From contig DBEYOB010000076.1 of the NCBI GenBank assembly GCA_048173955.1, forward strand, positions 1 to 40,288: DNA of 40,288 nt. Reading direction: 5' to 3'. The notes beneath the pieces were generated by a model, which did not search any database, was not told where the DNA came from, and worked only from the letters and a program-made list of their open reading frames with translations. Source of the stretch: CAZUFB01 sp048173955 (GTDB lineage: Bacteria; Actinomycetota; Coriobacteriia; Coriobacteriales; UMGS124). Position 1 is the first letter of the stretch. Each line of letters opens with the position of its first letter. The translations under genes were made by a program, and so were the position numbers. Positions 16,549 to 25,073 of this stretch are shown here, piece after piece.

Positions 16549-17988
16549 ATGGCACGCAGGCATGGCTCCGAGAGCGCCGCTGCAGACGGGCAACTTTCTG
16601 CAGATGGGCAGCCTCCCGCAGACGGGTGGCTTTCCCGGGACGGGCGGCCCTCCGCAGGCGATCGTCCTTCCAAGGACAAGCGCATGCTCCATCTCGGCAT
16701 CGCCTTCATCGTGCTCGTCGCGGTGGGCTTCGTCGTCTGGCTCTTCGCCTCGGGCACCGCGGGATCGTTCTTCGACGCCATCGCGCAGGCCGATCCTCGC
16801 TGGGCGCTTGCCGGTGCGGGATGTTTCCTCGGTTACCTCGTCCTCGACTCGCTGTGCTACCGCGTGGCGGGCATGCTCACCGGCTCGCGGCTCGGCGCGC
16901 GCGACGTGACGAGCGTGGCGGCGGCGGGCATCGTGTTCGGCTATCTCACCCCGAGCCAGATGGGCGGCGCCCCGGCGCAGATCGTACGCCTCACGCAGGT
17001 GGGTCTCAAGGTGGGCGACGCCTCGGCAGTGCAGATCACCAAGTTCTTCGTCTACCAGGCCGGTGTCACGCTGCTCGGTGCGGTCGTCATGCTCGCCGAG
17101 TCGTCCTATTTCATCGAGCGGTTCGGCAACATCGTGATCGTGTCGGTCCTCTCGTTCGCCGTGCACCTGCTCATCATGGCGTTCATGGTGGCGGTGGTGT
17201 TCGCCCCCGGCCTCATTCGCAGGCTGTGCCATTTTCTCGTGCGGCTGTGCGTGCGCTTTTTGGGCCGCATGCGCGCCTTTCAGGATCCCGACGCCCTGCA
17301 CCGCCGGGTCGACGACGAGGTCGACGCCTACTCGACCTCGGTGCGCGCCGCGATCAAGCACGGCGGCGTGGTGGCGACCGCCGTCGTGGTGACGCTTTTG
17401 CAGCTTGCGGTGCTCTACTGTGCGCCCTACTGCGTGTTGCGCGCGCTGGGCGTCGAGGGTGTGGACTTCTTCACGACGCTGTGTGCGGCGGCGTTCATCC
17501 AGCTCATCATGACGGCGGTTCCCCTTCCCGGCGGCACGGGCGGCGCCGAGGGAGGCTTCGTGCTGTTCTTCGGCCCCGAGCTCGGCGCCTTCACGGCGGC
17601 GGGCGTGGTGCTGTGGAGGGCGTTCACCTTCTACATCCCCGTGCTCGTGTGCGTCCCGCTCCTGGGTCTGCGCTCCAAGATGGGCCCCGCGGAGCGGCTC
17701 GAGGAGTTCGGCGAGGCGCACGTGGGCGTCGAGGGTGCGCGCGATACGCTGCGCATCGCGCGCCGGCGCACCGTCGAGCTGCGCGACGCGGCCGGTGCCC
17801 GGATTCGCGCCCGCGCGCTCAAGCGCGGGGACCGGGCGTTTGTGGCGGTGCGCCTGGTGCAGGGGGCGGCTGCGGTGGAGCGCCGGGCGCGCCAACGCGC
17901 ATGGCGGCTGATGCATCGCTTGCGCCGCAGGGACGGCGGATCGTTGCCGATGTCTGAAAAACGGCGCGATATGAACGATTTCGAGTAG
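16549..17988 (+). CDS. LPG-synthase-like membrane flippase (UPF0104)
   Basis: This 479-residue integral membrane protein corresponds to the lysylphosphatidylglycerol synthetase TM region / UPF0104 family. About eight helices run from residue ~45 to ~380. Family marks are YLVLDSLCYRVAGML, GIVFGYLTPSQMGGAPAQIV, ITKFFVYQAGVT and the conserved VPLPGGTGGAEGGFVLFF. Members act as lipid-linked substrate flippases or as membrane parts of MprF-like enzymes. No catalytic synthetase domain follows; the C-terminus is an Arg-rich cytosolic tail. The ATG at 16549 follows GAGGGGAGA. The N-terminal ~45 residues are a six-residue repeat (ADGQLS-ADGQPP-ADGWLS-RDGRPS-AGDRPS) written by an 18-bp tandem repeat. 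Confidence 0.82.
   Translation: MARRHGSESAAADGQLSADGQPPADGWLSRDGRPSAGDRPSKDKRMLHLGIAFIVLVAVGFVVWLFASGTAGSFFDAIAQADPRWALAGAGCFLGYLVLDSLCYRVAGMLTGSRLGARDVTSVAAAGIVFGYLTPSQMGGAPAQIVRLTQVGLKVGDASAVQITKFFVYQAGVTLLGAVVMLAESSYFIERFGNIVIVSVLSFAVHLLIMAFMVAVVFAPGLIRRLCHFLVRLCVRFLGRMRAFQDPDALHRRVDDEVDAYSTSVRAAIKHGGVVATAVVVTLLQLAVLYCAPYCVLRALGVEGVDFFTTLCAAAFIQLIMTAVPLPGGTGGAEGGFVLFFGPELGAFTAAGVVLWRAFTFYIPVLVCVPLLGLRSKMGPAERLEEFGEAHVGVEGARDTLRIARRRTVELRDAAGARIRARALKRGDRAFVAVRLVQGAAAVERRARQRAWRLMHRLRRRDGGSLPMSEKRRDMNDFE
16582..16671 (+). repeat. 18-bp tandem repeat, five copies, coding
   Basis: Units start at 16582, 16600, 16618, 16636 and 16654, with consensus GCAGACGGGCRRCYTTCC. They encode the polar hexapeptide repeat at the N-terminus of the flippase. 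Because the unit is a multiple of three, copy-number change would not break the frame. Confidence 0.8.
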
Positions 17989-18141
17989 ACCAAGACGCGC
18001 GACGGTGGCATCGGAACCAACTTGGTTTGTTAAATCGGTAACTGTAGTTATCAATTGCGGCTATGTGCACTTGAACGGATTCTCTGCGTCGGTCTCTGAT
18101 TCGTTCGCAAAGGCGATTTTTTCAGACAAACGCCAATCTGG

Positions 18142-18207
18142 GCTGCGGGCGGGTCGCAGAGGAGCCGCGGGCGGGTCGCAAATGAACTGCGGGCGGATCG
18201 CGGGCGG
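18142..18207. repeat. 22-bp GC-rich tandem repeat, three copies
   Basis: Three units start at 18142, 18164 and 18186 and share CYGCGGGCGGRTCGC. They sit in the 423-bp gap 17989-18411, which otherwise shows an AT-richer start near 18010-18120 and no gene. Placement is 200 bp before the zinc-ribbon gene. Confidence 0.65.
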
Positions 18208-18411
18208 GCCTCGCGGGAGGGCTGCAGGTGCGGGCCGCACGTCGTTCGTGCGTCGTGGGCGCCTTTTGCTCCGCGAGGCCGGGAGTGGCCGGCGATGCGC
18301 TATGCTTGCATTGTCGAATGTCTCACCGAGTGCGGGGCGGGCGGCAGGCGAGCGCGAAACGCGTTCGATGCGATGTGCCTCCCTGCGGAAGGAGAATCCA
18401 TCAGGGCAACC

Positions 18412-18660
18412 ATGGACGACAAGATTCGCGCTATGGATTCCGACGTCGCGCAAGGCAACGCGACCAGTGTTCCGGGCACGGGGCTCGACGACGGGGCACT
18501 CGGGGAGGTCGCAGGCGGCGGCGTCATCGCCGGCGATGACATCGACGGGTATGCGCGTTGTTTGGACTGCAAGGCCATATATCCGCGTCCTTCCACCGAT
18601 TCCGGCGACGCGTGCAAAGCCTGCCCGGTGTGCGGCTCGACCTCGTACGCCTATTTGTAG
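18412..18660 (+). CDS. Small zinc-ribbon protein
   Basis: This predicted 82-residue acidic protein has a disordered first half (Asp/Gly/Ala-rich). The C-terminal half, ARCLDCKAIYPRP ... ACKACPVCGSTSYAYL, contains two CxxC knuckles that would hold one zinc or iron. Start choice is uncertain: AAGGAG lies about 20 bases upstream of the ATG at 18412, farther than ideal, and the frame stays open to 18295. The conserved tail resembles rubredoxin-like/zinc-ribbon domains found as regulatory or metal-handling modules. I do not recognise a specific family. A hairpin terminator follows. Confidence 0.6.
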   Translation: MDDKIRAMDSDVAQGNATSVPGTGLDDGALGEVAGGGVIAGDDIDGYARCLDCKAIYPRPSTDSGDACKACPVCGSTSYAYL

Positions 18661-18730
18661 CGATTTGACCAGTCGACTTCTCGTCAGAGGCCTCGTATCG
18701 TTGTTGTTTTCCAACGGGCCCATTTGAGTC

Positions 18731-18778
18731 GCGAACGGCCGTTGCGGCCGGCTGACTTTTTGTCGCCGGCCGTTTCGC
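18731..18778 (+). terminator. Hairpin terminator after the zinc-ribbon gene
   Basis: CGGCCGGC (18745-18752) pairs with GCCGGCCG (18765-18772). The outer bases GCGAACGGCC and GGCCGTTTCGC extend an alternative stem with one bulge. The loop contains TTTTT and the 3' side runs into TTTCGCG. It lies ~70 bases after the stop codon. Confidence 0.5.
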
Positions 18779-18880
18779 GTTGAAAGGCTCGGTCGGTGGG
18801 AATAAAAAGACGGGAGTAGACCCCCCGCCTGCTGGGACCTCTGGGGCGGGACCGACGTCTTGGTATTTGGAGGAGGAACG

Positions 18881-19969
18881 ATGACACTGCGCACCACGAC
18901 CAGAACAGCACTGGTGACCGCCTCTCTCGCCGCGAGCCTCATGTTGGGCGGCGTCGCTCTGGCCGATGGGTTCTATGCCGACGGTTCCGACAGCGGCAAC
19001 GGCACCGCCGCGACCCAGACGCAGCAGGGCGGCGGGCGCGGCAACGGTGCTCAGGCCGGCAAGGGTTCCCAGGGGAACGGCGCCAAGCTTGTGGCGGCCT
19101 CGAACGGCAGCGTGTCTTTCCAGATTCCCGCCGGGTGGGATCATGCCACCTACAGCGATGACGGCATCACCTACGACATCTACACTGGTACGAATGCCGT
19201 CTTCCAGGTTGCCACGGTGACGGGCGACCGCATTCCCAGTGCCGACGACGACCTGCGCTTCACGGCCGAGTTCGTCGAGGAGCTTGCCGGCGACGTCGAC
19301 GTCGACGAGGATTCCCTCCTTGCCGGCGAGGTGCAGGACCGCACGGTCGACGGCGTCACGATTCGCGACATCTCCTACACCGAGCGCGACGATGGGCGCG
19401 AGATGCGGGGCTATGTCTCCATCGTCTACGGCGCGGGGTCGGTCACGGTGGCCGTTTCGGCCTTCCCGGCCGACTGCGGCGTCGAGGAGATGGGCGCCTG
19501 CGCCGACATCCACCTCTCTCTGACGCCCGACGCCTCTACGGCCGACGACGGTGGCTTCTTGGCGGAGGACCCCTCCAAGGGCGACGTCGCGGTGGGCGAC
19601 ACCTTGCGTTACGAGGACTTCGACTACGCCGTGAGCGACGACCCGTCGACCTACACCACGGTCGACGTCAACGGGACGACCCTCATCGGCGTGCCGGTGA
19701 CGATCAAGAACTACGAGGACGAGCCCGAGCGGCTCGATGTGCGCGAGATTACTTTGAGCGGGCCTTCGGGCAAGGCTCAGGTGACCGACGCCTCGGTCTA
19801 CCCCGAGGATTCGATCTACAGCGTCGGGCGCCTTGATCCGGGCGAGGAGGTTACCGCGATGCTGTACTTCGTCGACGAGGGTGAGGGCGACTACATGGTG
19901 ACCTTTGCCGACGACGACCACGACGACCGCTATGACGAGGACATGATGACGATCGTCATCGAAATGTAG
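18881..19969 (+). CDS. Secreted acidic protein of unknown function
   Basis: This 362-residue protein has a Sec signal peptide (TRTALVTASLAASLMLGG, cleavage near ALA-DG). A Gly/Asn/Gln low-complexity linker (~35-65) follows. A first domain begins SVSFQIPAGWDHATYSDDG, a pattern like PsbP/DUF1795-type domains. A second beta-rich domain, VGDTLRYEDFDYAV ... GVPVTIKNYEDEPERL ... LDPGEEVTAMLYFV, resembles the DUF4352-like immunoglobulin fold of extracellular proteins. There is no lipobox, LPXTG or membrane anchor, so it is probably released or loosely held at the cell wall. The end is very acidic (DDDHDDRYDEDMM). GGAGGAACG sits ideally before the ATG at 18881. A GC-rich CCCGCC/GGCGGG dyad precedes it in the leader. 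Confidence 0.7.
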   Translation: MTLRTTTRTALVTASLAASLMLGGVALADGFYADGSDSGNGTAATQTQQGGGRGNGAQAGKGSQGNGAKLVAASNGSVSFQIPAGWDHATYSDDGITYDIYTGTNAVFQVATVTGDRIPSADDDLRFTAEFVEELAGDVDVDEDSLLAGEVQDRTVDGVTIRDISYTERDDGREMRGYVSIVYGAGSVTVAVSAFPADCGVEEMGACADIHLSLTPDASTADDGGFLAEDPSKGDVAVGDTLRYEDFDYAVSDDPSTYTTVDVNGTTLIGVPVTIKNYEDEPERLDVREITLSGPSGKAQVTDASVYPEDSIYSVGRLDPGEEVTAMLYFVDEGEGDYMVTFADDDHDDRYDEDMMTIVIEM

Positions 19970-19991
19970 TTTCACAGGCACTGGTTTGAAG

Positions 19992-20028
19992 GGCGCTCGG
20001 CGGGCCTGGTCTCGTCGGGCGCCTTTTT
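19992..20028 (+). terminator. Rho-independent terminator
   Basis: GGCGCTCG (19992-19999) pairs with CGGGCGCC (20016-20023, one G-U pair) and is followed by TTTTT (20024-20028). It lies 22 bases after the stop of the secreted protein gene. Confidence 0.85.
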
Positions 20029-20152
20029 GCGGCGGGGTTTGCGGCGCGGGTGGGACCGTGGTGCAAGCGAGGCCGCGACGGTGGGACAACGATGCGGGCG
20101 GGGCAGGCGGGCTGCGGAGCAGGTGTACTGATTAATCAAAAATCTTTGTATC

Positions 20153-20352
20153 GCCCGATGTGTGCAAATCTCTCTCGAGTGTATTGGCTGTAGAGAGCCC
20201 GAAGCGCCGACAGAGCATCAATATTAGAATGAATGACATATAATTTACCATAAACGTAAATTGTTATTTCAATTTAACAAGACAGTATCATCGGGCTGGA
20301 ATTCTGCCGGTAGCCGCAGCATTCACTCGAGGGTGTTCTGCACACATCGAGC
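20153..20352. mobile_element. 200-bp MITE-like element with 32-bp terminal inverted repeats
   Basis: The left terminus (20153-20184) starts GCCCGATGTGTGCA and contains CTCGAGTG. The right terminus (20321-20352) is its inverted copy with 26 of 32 bases matching and an outer end GCTCGATGTGTGCA. The interior is clearly AT-rich against a GC-rich genome and has no open frame. Size and structure fit a miniature inverted-repeat transposable element; no target duplication is evident. The remainder of the 616-bp gap 19970-20585 holds two terminators. Confidence 0.65.
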
Positions 20353-20442
20353 AGTTTTTAGGTGCAGCGCTGGGACATATCGCCCCGGCTGTGCTCCACG
20401 TATCGATTTGCGAACGAGGAGTTATTCTTTCCAATGAATAAA

Positions 20443-20502
20443 GGGCGGACTTTGAACCACAAGGCCTTTGTTGCTCTCAGCCCCCAGATTCAAAGCCCGC
20501 CC
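20443..20502 (-). terminator. Terminator of the xpt-pbuX operon
   Basis: GGGCGGACTTTGAA (20443-20456) and TTCAAAGCCCGCCC (20489-20502) are 14-bp arms with one mismatch. On the minus strand the stem runs into CCTTTATT. It lies ~80 bases beyond the permease stop codon. Confidence 0.6.
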
Positions 20503-20585
20503 GAAATCCTAAAACCTGCCCGAACTCATCCTTTGCACGCTTGCTCTCAGGGCGCACTCCGCTAACCCCGCGCGCGATCGCACCG

Positions 20586-22226
20586 CTAACCCTGCGCGCG
20601 ATCGCCGTTCGGCGCATCGCCCAGCTCGCTCCGCACGGTCGGTTCGAACCGCTCCGGGGGCAGACCGTCGTTGGGGTTGCCGTTGAGCGGCAGGCCGTCC
20701 TGCGTGGGCTCCTCCATCCTGACCGCGGAGACCGCGCCTTCGCCCGCACCTGCGCCGGCACCTTCGCCCTCGCCGGCCGCAGCCACAAAGTGCTCCTCGC
20801 CGGGCAGCACGAGGTTCGCCACGAGCGCCACGATGAACGCGGTAGCCACGCAGTTGTGCGCAAAGATCGACTGCACGAGCGGCGGGAACACCGCAAAGAT
20901 GTCGGACGCCTGGGTAAAGCCGATGCCCACGGCCAGGGCGAGCGCGGCGATGGTGATGTTGCGCTGCGTGAAACCGGCCGAGGCGATGAGCCTGAAGCCC
21001 GACAGCACGATGTTGCCGAACATCATGATGGTGCAGCCACCGAGCACGGCCTCGGGCAGCGAGTTGAACAGCGCCGAGACCGCCGGCACAAACGCCGCCA
21101 GGATCAGGATGGCCGCGCCCGAGGCGATGACCTTGCGGTTCACGACGCCGGTCATGCCCACGAGGCCCACGTTCTGCGCGAACGAGGTGATGGGCATGCA
21201 GCCGAACAGGCCCGACACGGTGGATATCACGCCGTCTCCGGCGATGGAACCGGCCACCTCGCGGTCGGTGGGGGTGCGGTTGAGGCCCACCATGGCGAGC
21301 GCGGTGGTGTCTCCCACGACCTCGGTGGCCGAGACCACGTAGAGCAGCGCCACCGACACGATGGCCCCGATCTCGAACTCGGGCGCGAACGGCATGAAGT
21401 GGGGCAGGGAGAACACGGTGAGCCCCTCGAAGCCCGAGAAGTCCACCATGCCCATGCACAGCGCCACGATATAGCCAACCACCAGGCCGAACAGCACCGA
21501 GAGCTGCTTGAGCGTCCCCTTGGCGAGCACCTGGAACACGAGGCACCCCACGAGCGACACGCATCCCAAGATCAGGTTCTGCGGGCTGCCGAAGTCCGCC
21601 GCGCCCGAGCCGCCGCCAAAGGAGGTGGCGCCGGTCGAGAGCAGCGAGAAGCCGATGGAGGTCACCACCACGGCCGCCACGACCGGCGGCACGAAGCGGC
21701 GCCAGTACCGGGCGGTGAGGCCGAGCACGCCCTCGAGCAGGCCGCCCACGATCACGGCGCCCACGGCCACGTTGTAGCCCTGCGTCGCCACGATGGAGCA
21801 CATCACCGTCACGTACGTGAAGCTGATGCCGGTTACAATGGGCAGCCGCGCGCCGATGCGCCAGATGGGGTAGAGCTGGATGATGGTGCCCAGACCCGCG
21901 ATGAGCAGGGCGTTCTGAATGAGCGCCTCGGTCTGGGCGCCGCTGAGTCCCGCCGCCGCGGCCACGAGGATGATGGGCGTGAGGTTGGCCACGAACATCG
22001 CGAGCACGTGCTGGATGCCGTAGGGCAGGGCGTGGCGCAGCGAGATCTTGCCGTCGAGGCTGCGCAGCGCCTGCGCGGTGGTCACGTCCTCGCGCGGTGC
22101 GGCGCCGGCGACCCCGTCAGCCGCGCTGCCGGACGCACCGTCCGGCCTGCTGCCTGCCGCGCCGTTCGGCCCGCCGCTCGCGTCCTGGGCAGTGCGACCG
22201 GGCTTGCCAAGTTTGAAAGCCATCAT
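20586..22226 (-). CDS. pbuX: Xanthine/uracil permease (NCS2 family)
   Basis: This 546-residue nucleobase:proton symporter has about 14 membrane segments. Family marks are GIQHVLAMFVANLTPII, the QTEALIQNALLIAGLGTI region, GCVSLVGCLVFQV, VVGDTTALAMVG and the NCS2 signature region GCMPITSFAQNVGLVGMTGVVNRKV. Its ATG overlaps the stop of xpt (ATGA), so the two are translationally coupled and xanthine is the expected substrate. The N-terminal ~50 residues contain an eight-residue repeat (GPNGAAGS-RPDGASGS) made by a 24-bp tandem repeat. The C-terminal ~65 residues are a Glu/Gly/Ala-rich cytosolic tail (GEGEGAGAGAGEG) not found in standard members. Confidence 0.88.
   Translation of the reverse strand: MMAFKLGKPGRTAQDASGGPNGAAGSRPDGASGSAADGVAGAAPREDVTTAQALRSLDGKISLRHALPYGIQHVLAMFVANLTPIILVAAAAGLSGAQTEALIQNALLIAGLGTIIQLYPIWRIGARLPIVTGISFTYVTVMCSIVATQGYNVAVGAVIVGGLLEGVLGLTARYWRRFVPPVVAAVVVTSIGFSLLSTGATSFGGGSGAADFGSPQNLILGCVSLVGCLVFQVLAKGTLKQLSVLFGLVVGYIVALCMGMVDFSGFEGLTVFSLPHFMPFAPEFEIGAIVSVALLYVVSATEVVGDTTALAMVGLNRTPTDREVAGSIAGDGVISTVSGLFGCMPITSFAQNVGLVGMTGVVNRKVIASGAAILILAAFVPAVSALFNSLPEAVLGGCTIMMFGNIVLSGFRLIASAGFTQRNITIAALALAVGIGFTQASDIFAVFPPLVQSIFAHNCVATAFIVALVANLVLPGEEHFVAAAGEGEGAGAGAGEGAVSAVRMEEPTQDGLPLNGNPNDGLPPERFEPTVRSELGDAPNGDRAQG
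22114..22185 (-). repeat. 24-bp coding tandem repeat in the permease N-terminus
   Basis: Three units start at 22114, 22138 and 22162, each opening CCGTYMGGCC or CCGTCAGCC on the plus strand. On the minus strand they encode an eight-residue Gly/Ala/Pro repeat ahead of the first membrane helix. Confidence 0.7.
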
Positions 22227-22801
22227 GCGAATACGACCGTTCCCGTCGCGGCGTCCATCGAGGCGATGACGGCGAGCGACTCAACCTGGTAACCCTTGGC
22301 GCGGATGCGCGCGCCGCCGTCCTGGAAGCCCTTCTCGATGGCGATGCCGATGCCCTCGACCACGGCCCCTGCCTGCTCGCAGATGTCGATGAGCCCCTCG
22401 AGGGCGCAGCCGTTGGCGAGGAAGTCGTCGATGATCAGCACGTGCTCGCCGGCCGTGAGGTAGTCCTTGGTCACGATGACGTCGAAGTCGCACTGCTTGG
22501 TGAACGAGTGGATGTTGGTGTGGTACTGCTCGCCGTCGAGGTTGATCGACATGGTCTTCTTGGCGAACACCACCGGGGCGTCGCCGAAGTGGCGGGCGAC
22601 GCAGCAGGCGATGCCGATGCCCGACGACTCGATGGTCAGGATCTTGTCGATCTGCTTTCCGGCAAACAGGCGCGCCCATTCGGCGCCCATCCGGTCGAAC
22701 AGCCCCACGTCGCACTGGTGGTTGAGGAACGCGCCCACTTTGAGGACCCCGCCCTCCTTCACCACGCCGTCGCGTTCGATCCGCTCCTGCAGCTCCCTCA
22801 T
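22223..22801 (-). CDS. xpt: Xanthine phosphoribosyltransferase
   Basis: This 192-residue cytosolic enzyme converts xanthine and PRPP to XMP in purine salvage. It matches Xpt closely in length and motifs: MRELQERIERDG start, VGAFLNHQCDV, ILTIESSGIGIA, FAKK, and the PRPP loop VLIIDDFLANG (121-131). The ATG at 22801 is chosen from family length, with AAGGG 10 bases upstream; the longer frame to 22861 is not needed. It is the first gene of an xpt-pbuX operon. No purine riboswitch was recognisable in the short leader; a TACAAT (complement of 22849-22854) is a possible -10. Confidence 0.93.
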   Translation of the reverse strand: MRELQERIERDGVVKEGGVLKVGAFLNHQCDVGLFDRMGAEWARLFAGKQIDKILTIESSGIGIACCVARHFGDAPVVFAKKTMSINLDGEQYHTNIHSFTKQCDFDVIVTKDYLTAGEHVLIIDDFLANGCALEGLIDICEQAGAVVEGIGIAIEKGFQDGGARIRAKGYQVESLAVIASMDAATGTVVFA

Positions 22802-22940
22802 AGCACCGCGCCCTTTCCGCCGCTCGTGGTTGACGTGCCGTTTGCGCAATTGTACACGCATGCGGCAGCGCCGTCTTCGCGGGTATACTGTCCAAGATAT
22901 CGACGATTGCGTTCAGAAACCGACGGGAGGACGGGCGGCT

Positions 22941-24701
22941 ATGGGTGGTGGCGCGACTGGACAGTTCGAGCGCGACGGCGGATGCCCCCGTCTGCCCATC
23001 GGGGTGACGAGCTTTCGTGAGGTTGCCGAAGGGGGCTTCTATTTTGTTGACAAGACGCCGCTCATTCGCGACGTCATCGACGACGGAGCCAAGGTCGTGT
23101 TGTTCACGCGTCCTCGGCGATTTGGCAAGACGCTCAACATGGACATGCTGCGCGTGTTCTTCGAGCTGCCGATTGAAGGCGGGGGCGAGGGCGGCGACGC
23201 CGCGGTGCTCTTCCGCGACAAGGCCATCTGGGCATGCGGCGAGCGCTACACCGCCCATCAGGGTGCCTACCCGGTCGTGTTCCTCACCTTCAAGGACGTG
23301 AAGTTCCCCACGTGGAGCGAGACGCTCGGCGAGATCGCGCACCTCGTGCAGCTCGAGGCCTTGCGCCACGGCTACCTGCTCGAGAGCGCGGCATGCAACG
23401 AAGCCGAGCGTTCCGGTCTGGCGCGCCTGTGTCGCGGCGAGGGTTCCACCGTCGAGCTGGCGGGCGCGCTCTATCTGCTGACGGCGATGCTCGAGAAGCA
23501 CCACGGTCGCCCCGCCATCATCATCATCGACGAATATGACGCCCCCATCCAGCAGGGTCACTTGCACGGGTATTACGGCGAGGCGGTCGACTTCATGCGG
23601 GTGTTCTTCTCGCGCGGCCTCAAAGACAACCCCAGCCTGTACAAAGGGTTCATGACGGGCGTGCTCAGGGTTGCCAAAGAGGGAATCCTGAGCGGGCTCA
23701 ACAACCTGGTGGTCGAAAGCGTGCTCGATGCGCGGTATGCGTCCTATTTCGGCTTTACGCCCGACGAGGTGCGTGCGATGGCGCGACGCTACGGCGCCGA
23801 GGACCGCTACGACGAGATCTGCTCGTGGTACGACGGTTACCGGTTCGGCAAGGCGGAGCTGTTCAACCCCTGGTCGGTGCTCTCGTACCTCCACAACGGG
23901 TGCGAGGCGCAGCCGTATTGGGTGTCGACCAGCAACAACGCCATTCTGGGCGAGATTTTGTCGAAGGCGCCCGCCCAGACGCTCAAAGACCTGCGCGGGC
24001 TCATCGAGGGTGGGTCGGTTCTCACGTCGGTCGAGATCGGCACCGTCTACCCGCGCATTGCCGACGACCCTTCGAGCGTGTGGAGCTATCTGCTCATGAC
24101 GGGCTACCTCAACGCGGTTGATAGGATACGCACGCCCATCGGAAGCATGCTGTACCGGCTGGCCATTCCCAACCGAGAGGTCAACCTGGTCTATCGCAGC
24201 GAGGTGCTCTCGACGTTCTGCGACGTGGTTCCCGCGGCGCAGGTCGGTCCAGTGCAAGGTGCCGTCATGGCGGGCGACGCTGCGGGGCTGCAGCATGCGC
24301 TCGGCGAACTGCTCGCACGCATTACAAGCGTGCGCGACCCGGCTGGCGAGGGGTTTTACCACGGGTTCGTGCTCGGGCTCGTCGCCATGCTTGACGGGCT
24401 CGGTTACAAGGTGCGCTCGAACCGCGAGGCCGGGCTCGGCTATTTCGACGTCGCGCTGGAGCCGACTGCCTCCGGTCTGCCGGGCGTGGTGATGGAGTTC
24501 AAGGCAATCGGCGCGCGCGAGGCCCGCTCGATAGGGGAGGACGACCTCGATGCCCGCCTCGACGCGCTTGCCGCCGAGGCGCTGGCGCAGATCGACGGGC
24601 GCGATTACGCGTGCGAGCTGCGTACGTCCGGCGCCGATACGCCGCTGTTGAAGTACGGCGTGGCGTTTTGCGGCAAGCGCGTGCGGGTGAAGAGCGCGTA
24701 A
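22941..24701 (+). CDS. AAA-ATPase-like / PD-(D/E)XK nuclease-superfamily protein
   Basis: This 586-residue protein is of the PF09820 + PF08011 type, common in gut anaerobes. The N-terminus carries RLPIGVTSFREVAEGGFYFVDKTPLI and a Walker A-like RPRRFGKTLNMDML (GKT at 62-64). Walker B is IIIIDEYDAPIQ (~194-205). FMTGVLRVAKEGILSGLNN and CSWYDGYRFG are family-typical. The C-terminal nuclease-like fold shows LGYFDVAL followed by GVVMEFKAIG (D ... ExK). GGGAGG precedes the ATG, and TTGACG with TACACG, or TATACT at ~22883, could be its promoter. The role is unknown; proposals range from mobile-element restriction to toxin-like activity. It stands alone beside a MITE-like element. Confidence 0.85.
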   Translation: MGGGATGQFERDGGCPRLPIGVTSFREVAEGGFYFVDKTPLIRDVIDDGAKVVLFTRPRRFGKTLNMDMLRVFFELPIEGGGEGGDAAVLFRDKAIWACGERYTAHQGAYPVVFLTFKDVKFPTWSETLGEIAHLVQLEALRHGYLLESAACNEAERSGLARLCRGEGSTVELAGALYLLTAMLEKHHGRPAIIIIDEYDAPIQQGHLHGYYGEAVDFMRVFFSRGLKDNPSLYKGFMTGVLRVAKEGILSGLNNLVVESVLDARYASYFGFTPDEVRAMARRYGAEDRYDEICSWYDGYRFGKAELFNPWSVLSYLHNGCEAQPYWVSTSNNAILGEILSKAPAQTLKDLRGLIEGGSVLTSVEIGTVYPRIADDPSSVWSYLLMTGYLNAVDRIRTPIGSMLYRLAIPNREVNLVYRSEVLSTFCDVVPAAQVGPVQGAVMAGDAAGLQHALGELLARITSVRDPAGEGFYHGFVLGLVAMLDGLGYKVRSNREAGLGYFDVALEPTASGLPGVVMEFKAIGAREARSIGEDDLDARLDALAAEALAQIDGRDYACELRTSGADTPLLKYGVAFCGKRVRVKSA

Positions 24702-24761
24702 GACGCGACTCCGTACCGGTCCGATCCTTGGCGACCGAACCGAGGTCTGGCAGCGCCCGCG

Positions 24762-25011
24762 TGACAGAAAACGCCGCCCCCGCCTACCTTTTTCTTCGCT
24801 GTGTACGATTGCGACGGTCGGCGGACGGCATTTCGGCGCGCTCCAGGGTGATTGGGGGCGCCCCTGCAAGCGGACGCTTGCAGGGGTTGGGATTATATGT
24901 CCAGGTAGATTGGCTGTCGGTATTTTGAGGTCGCCGCAAGGGCAATCTATCATTCTTCGAATGTCTTACACAACGGCGAAAAAGGTAAGCCAACGCGGTG
25001 TCAGCTGTCAC
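24762..25011. mobile_element. 250-bp MITE-like element with ~48-bp inverted termini
   Basis: The left end (24762-24809) begins GTGACAG and contains TACCTTTTTC and TGTGTA. The right end (24964-25011) is its inverted copy with 35 of 48 bases matching, ending CTGTCAC. Inside lies a perfect 11-bp stem with a 4-base loop at 24861-24886 (CCCCTGCAAGC / GCTTGCAGGGG). No gene is present. Read outward in one frame, both ends encode a similar peptide (VT...A-A-Y-L-F-x-R-C-V-R). It fills most of the 372-bp gap between the PD-(D/E)XK gene and lrgB. Confidence 0.65.
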
Positions 25012-25073
25012 TCGGCCGTAGGATGGCGACGCTGCGCGCCGCGAGTTGCACGCCGGGACGGTCCCGCGGGCAC

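Noticed and set aside
22802..22940. Purine riboswitch upstream of xpt
   Set aside because: The leader is short and lacks the conserved purine-aptamer loops; only a possible promoter is visible.
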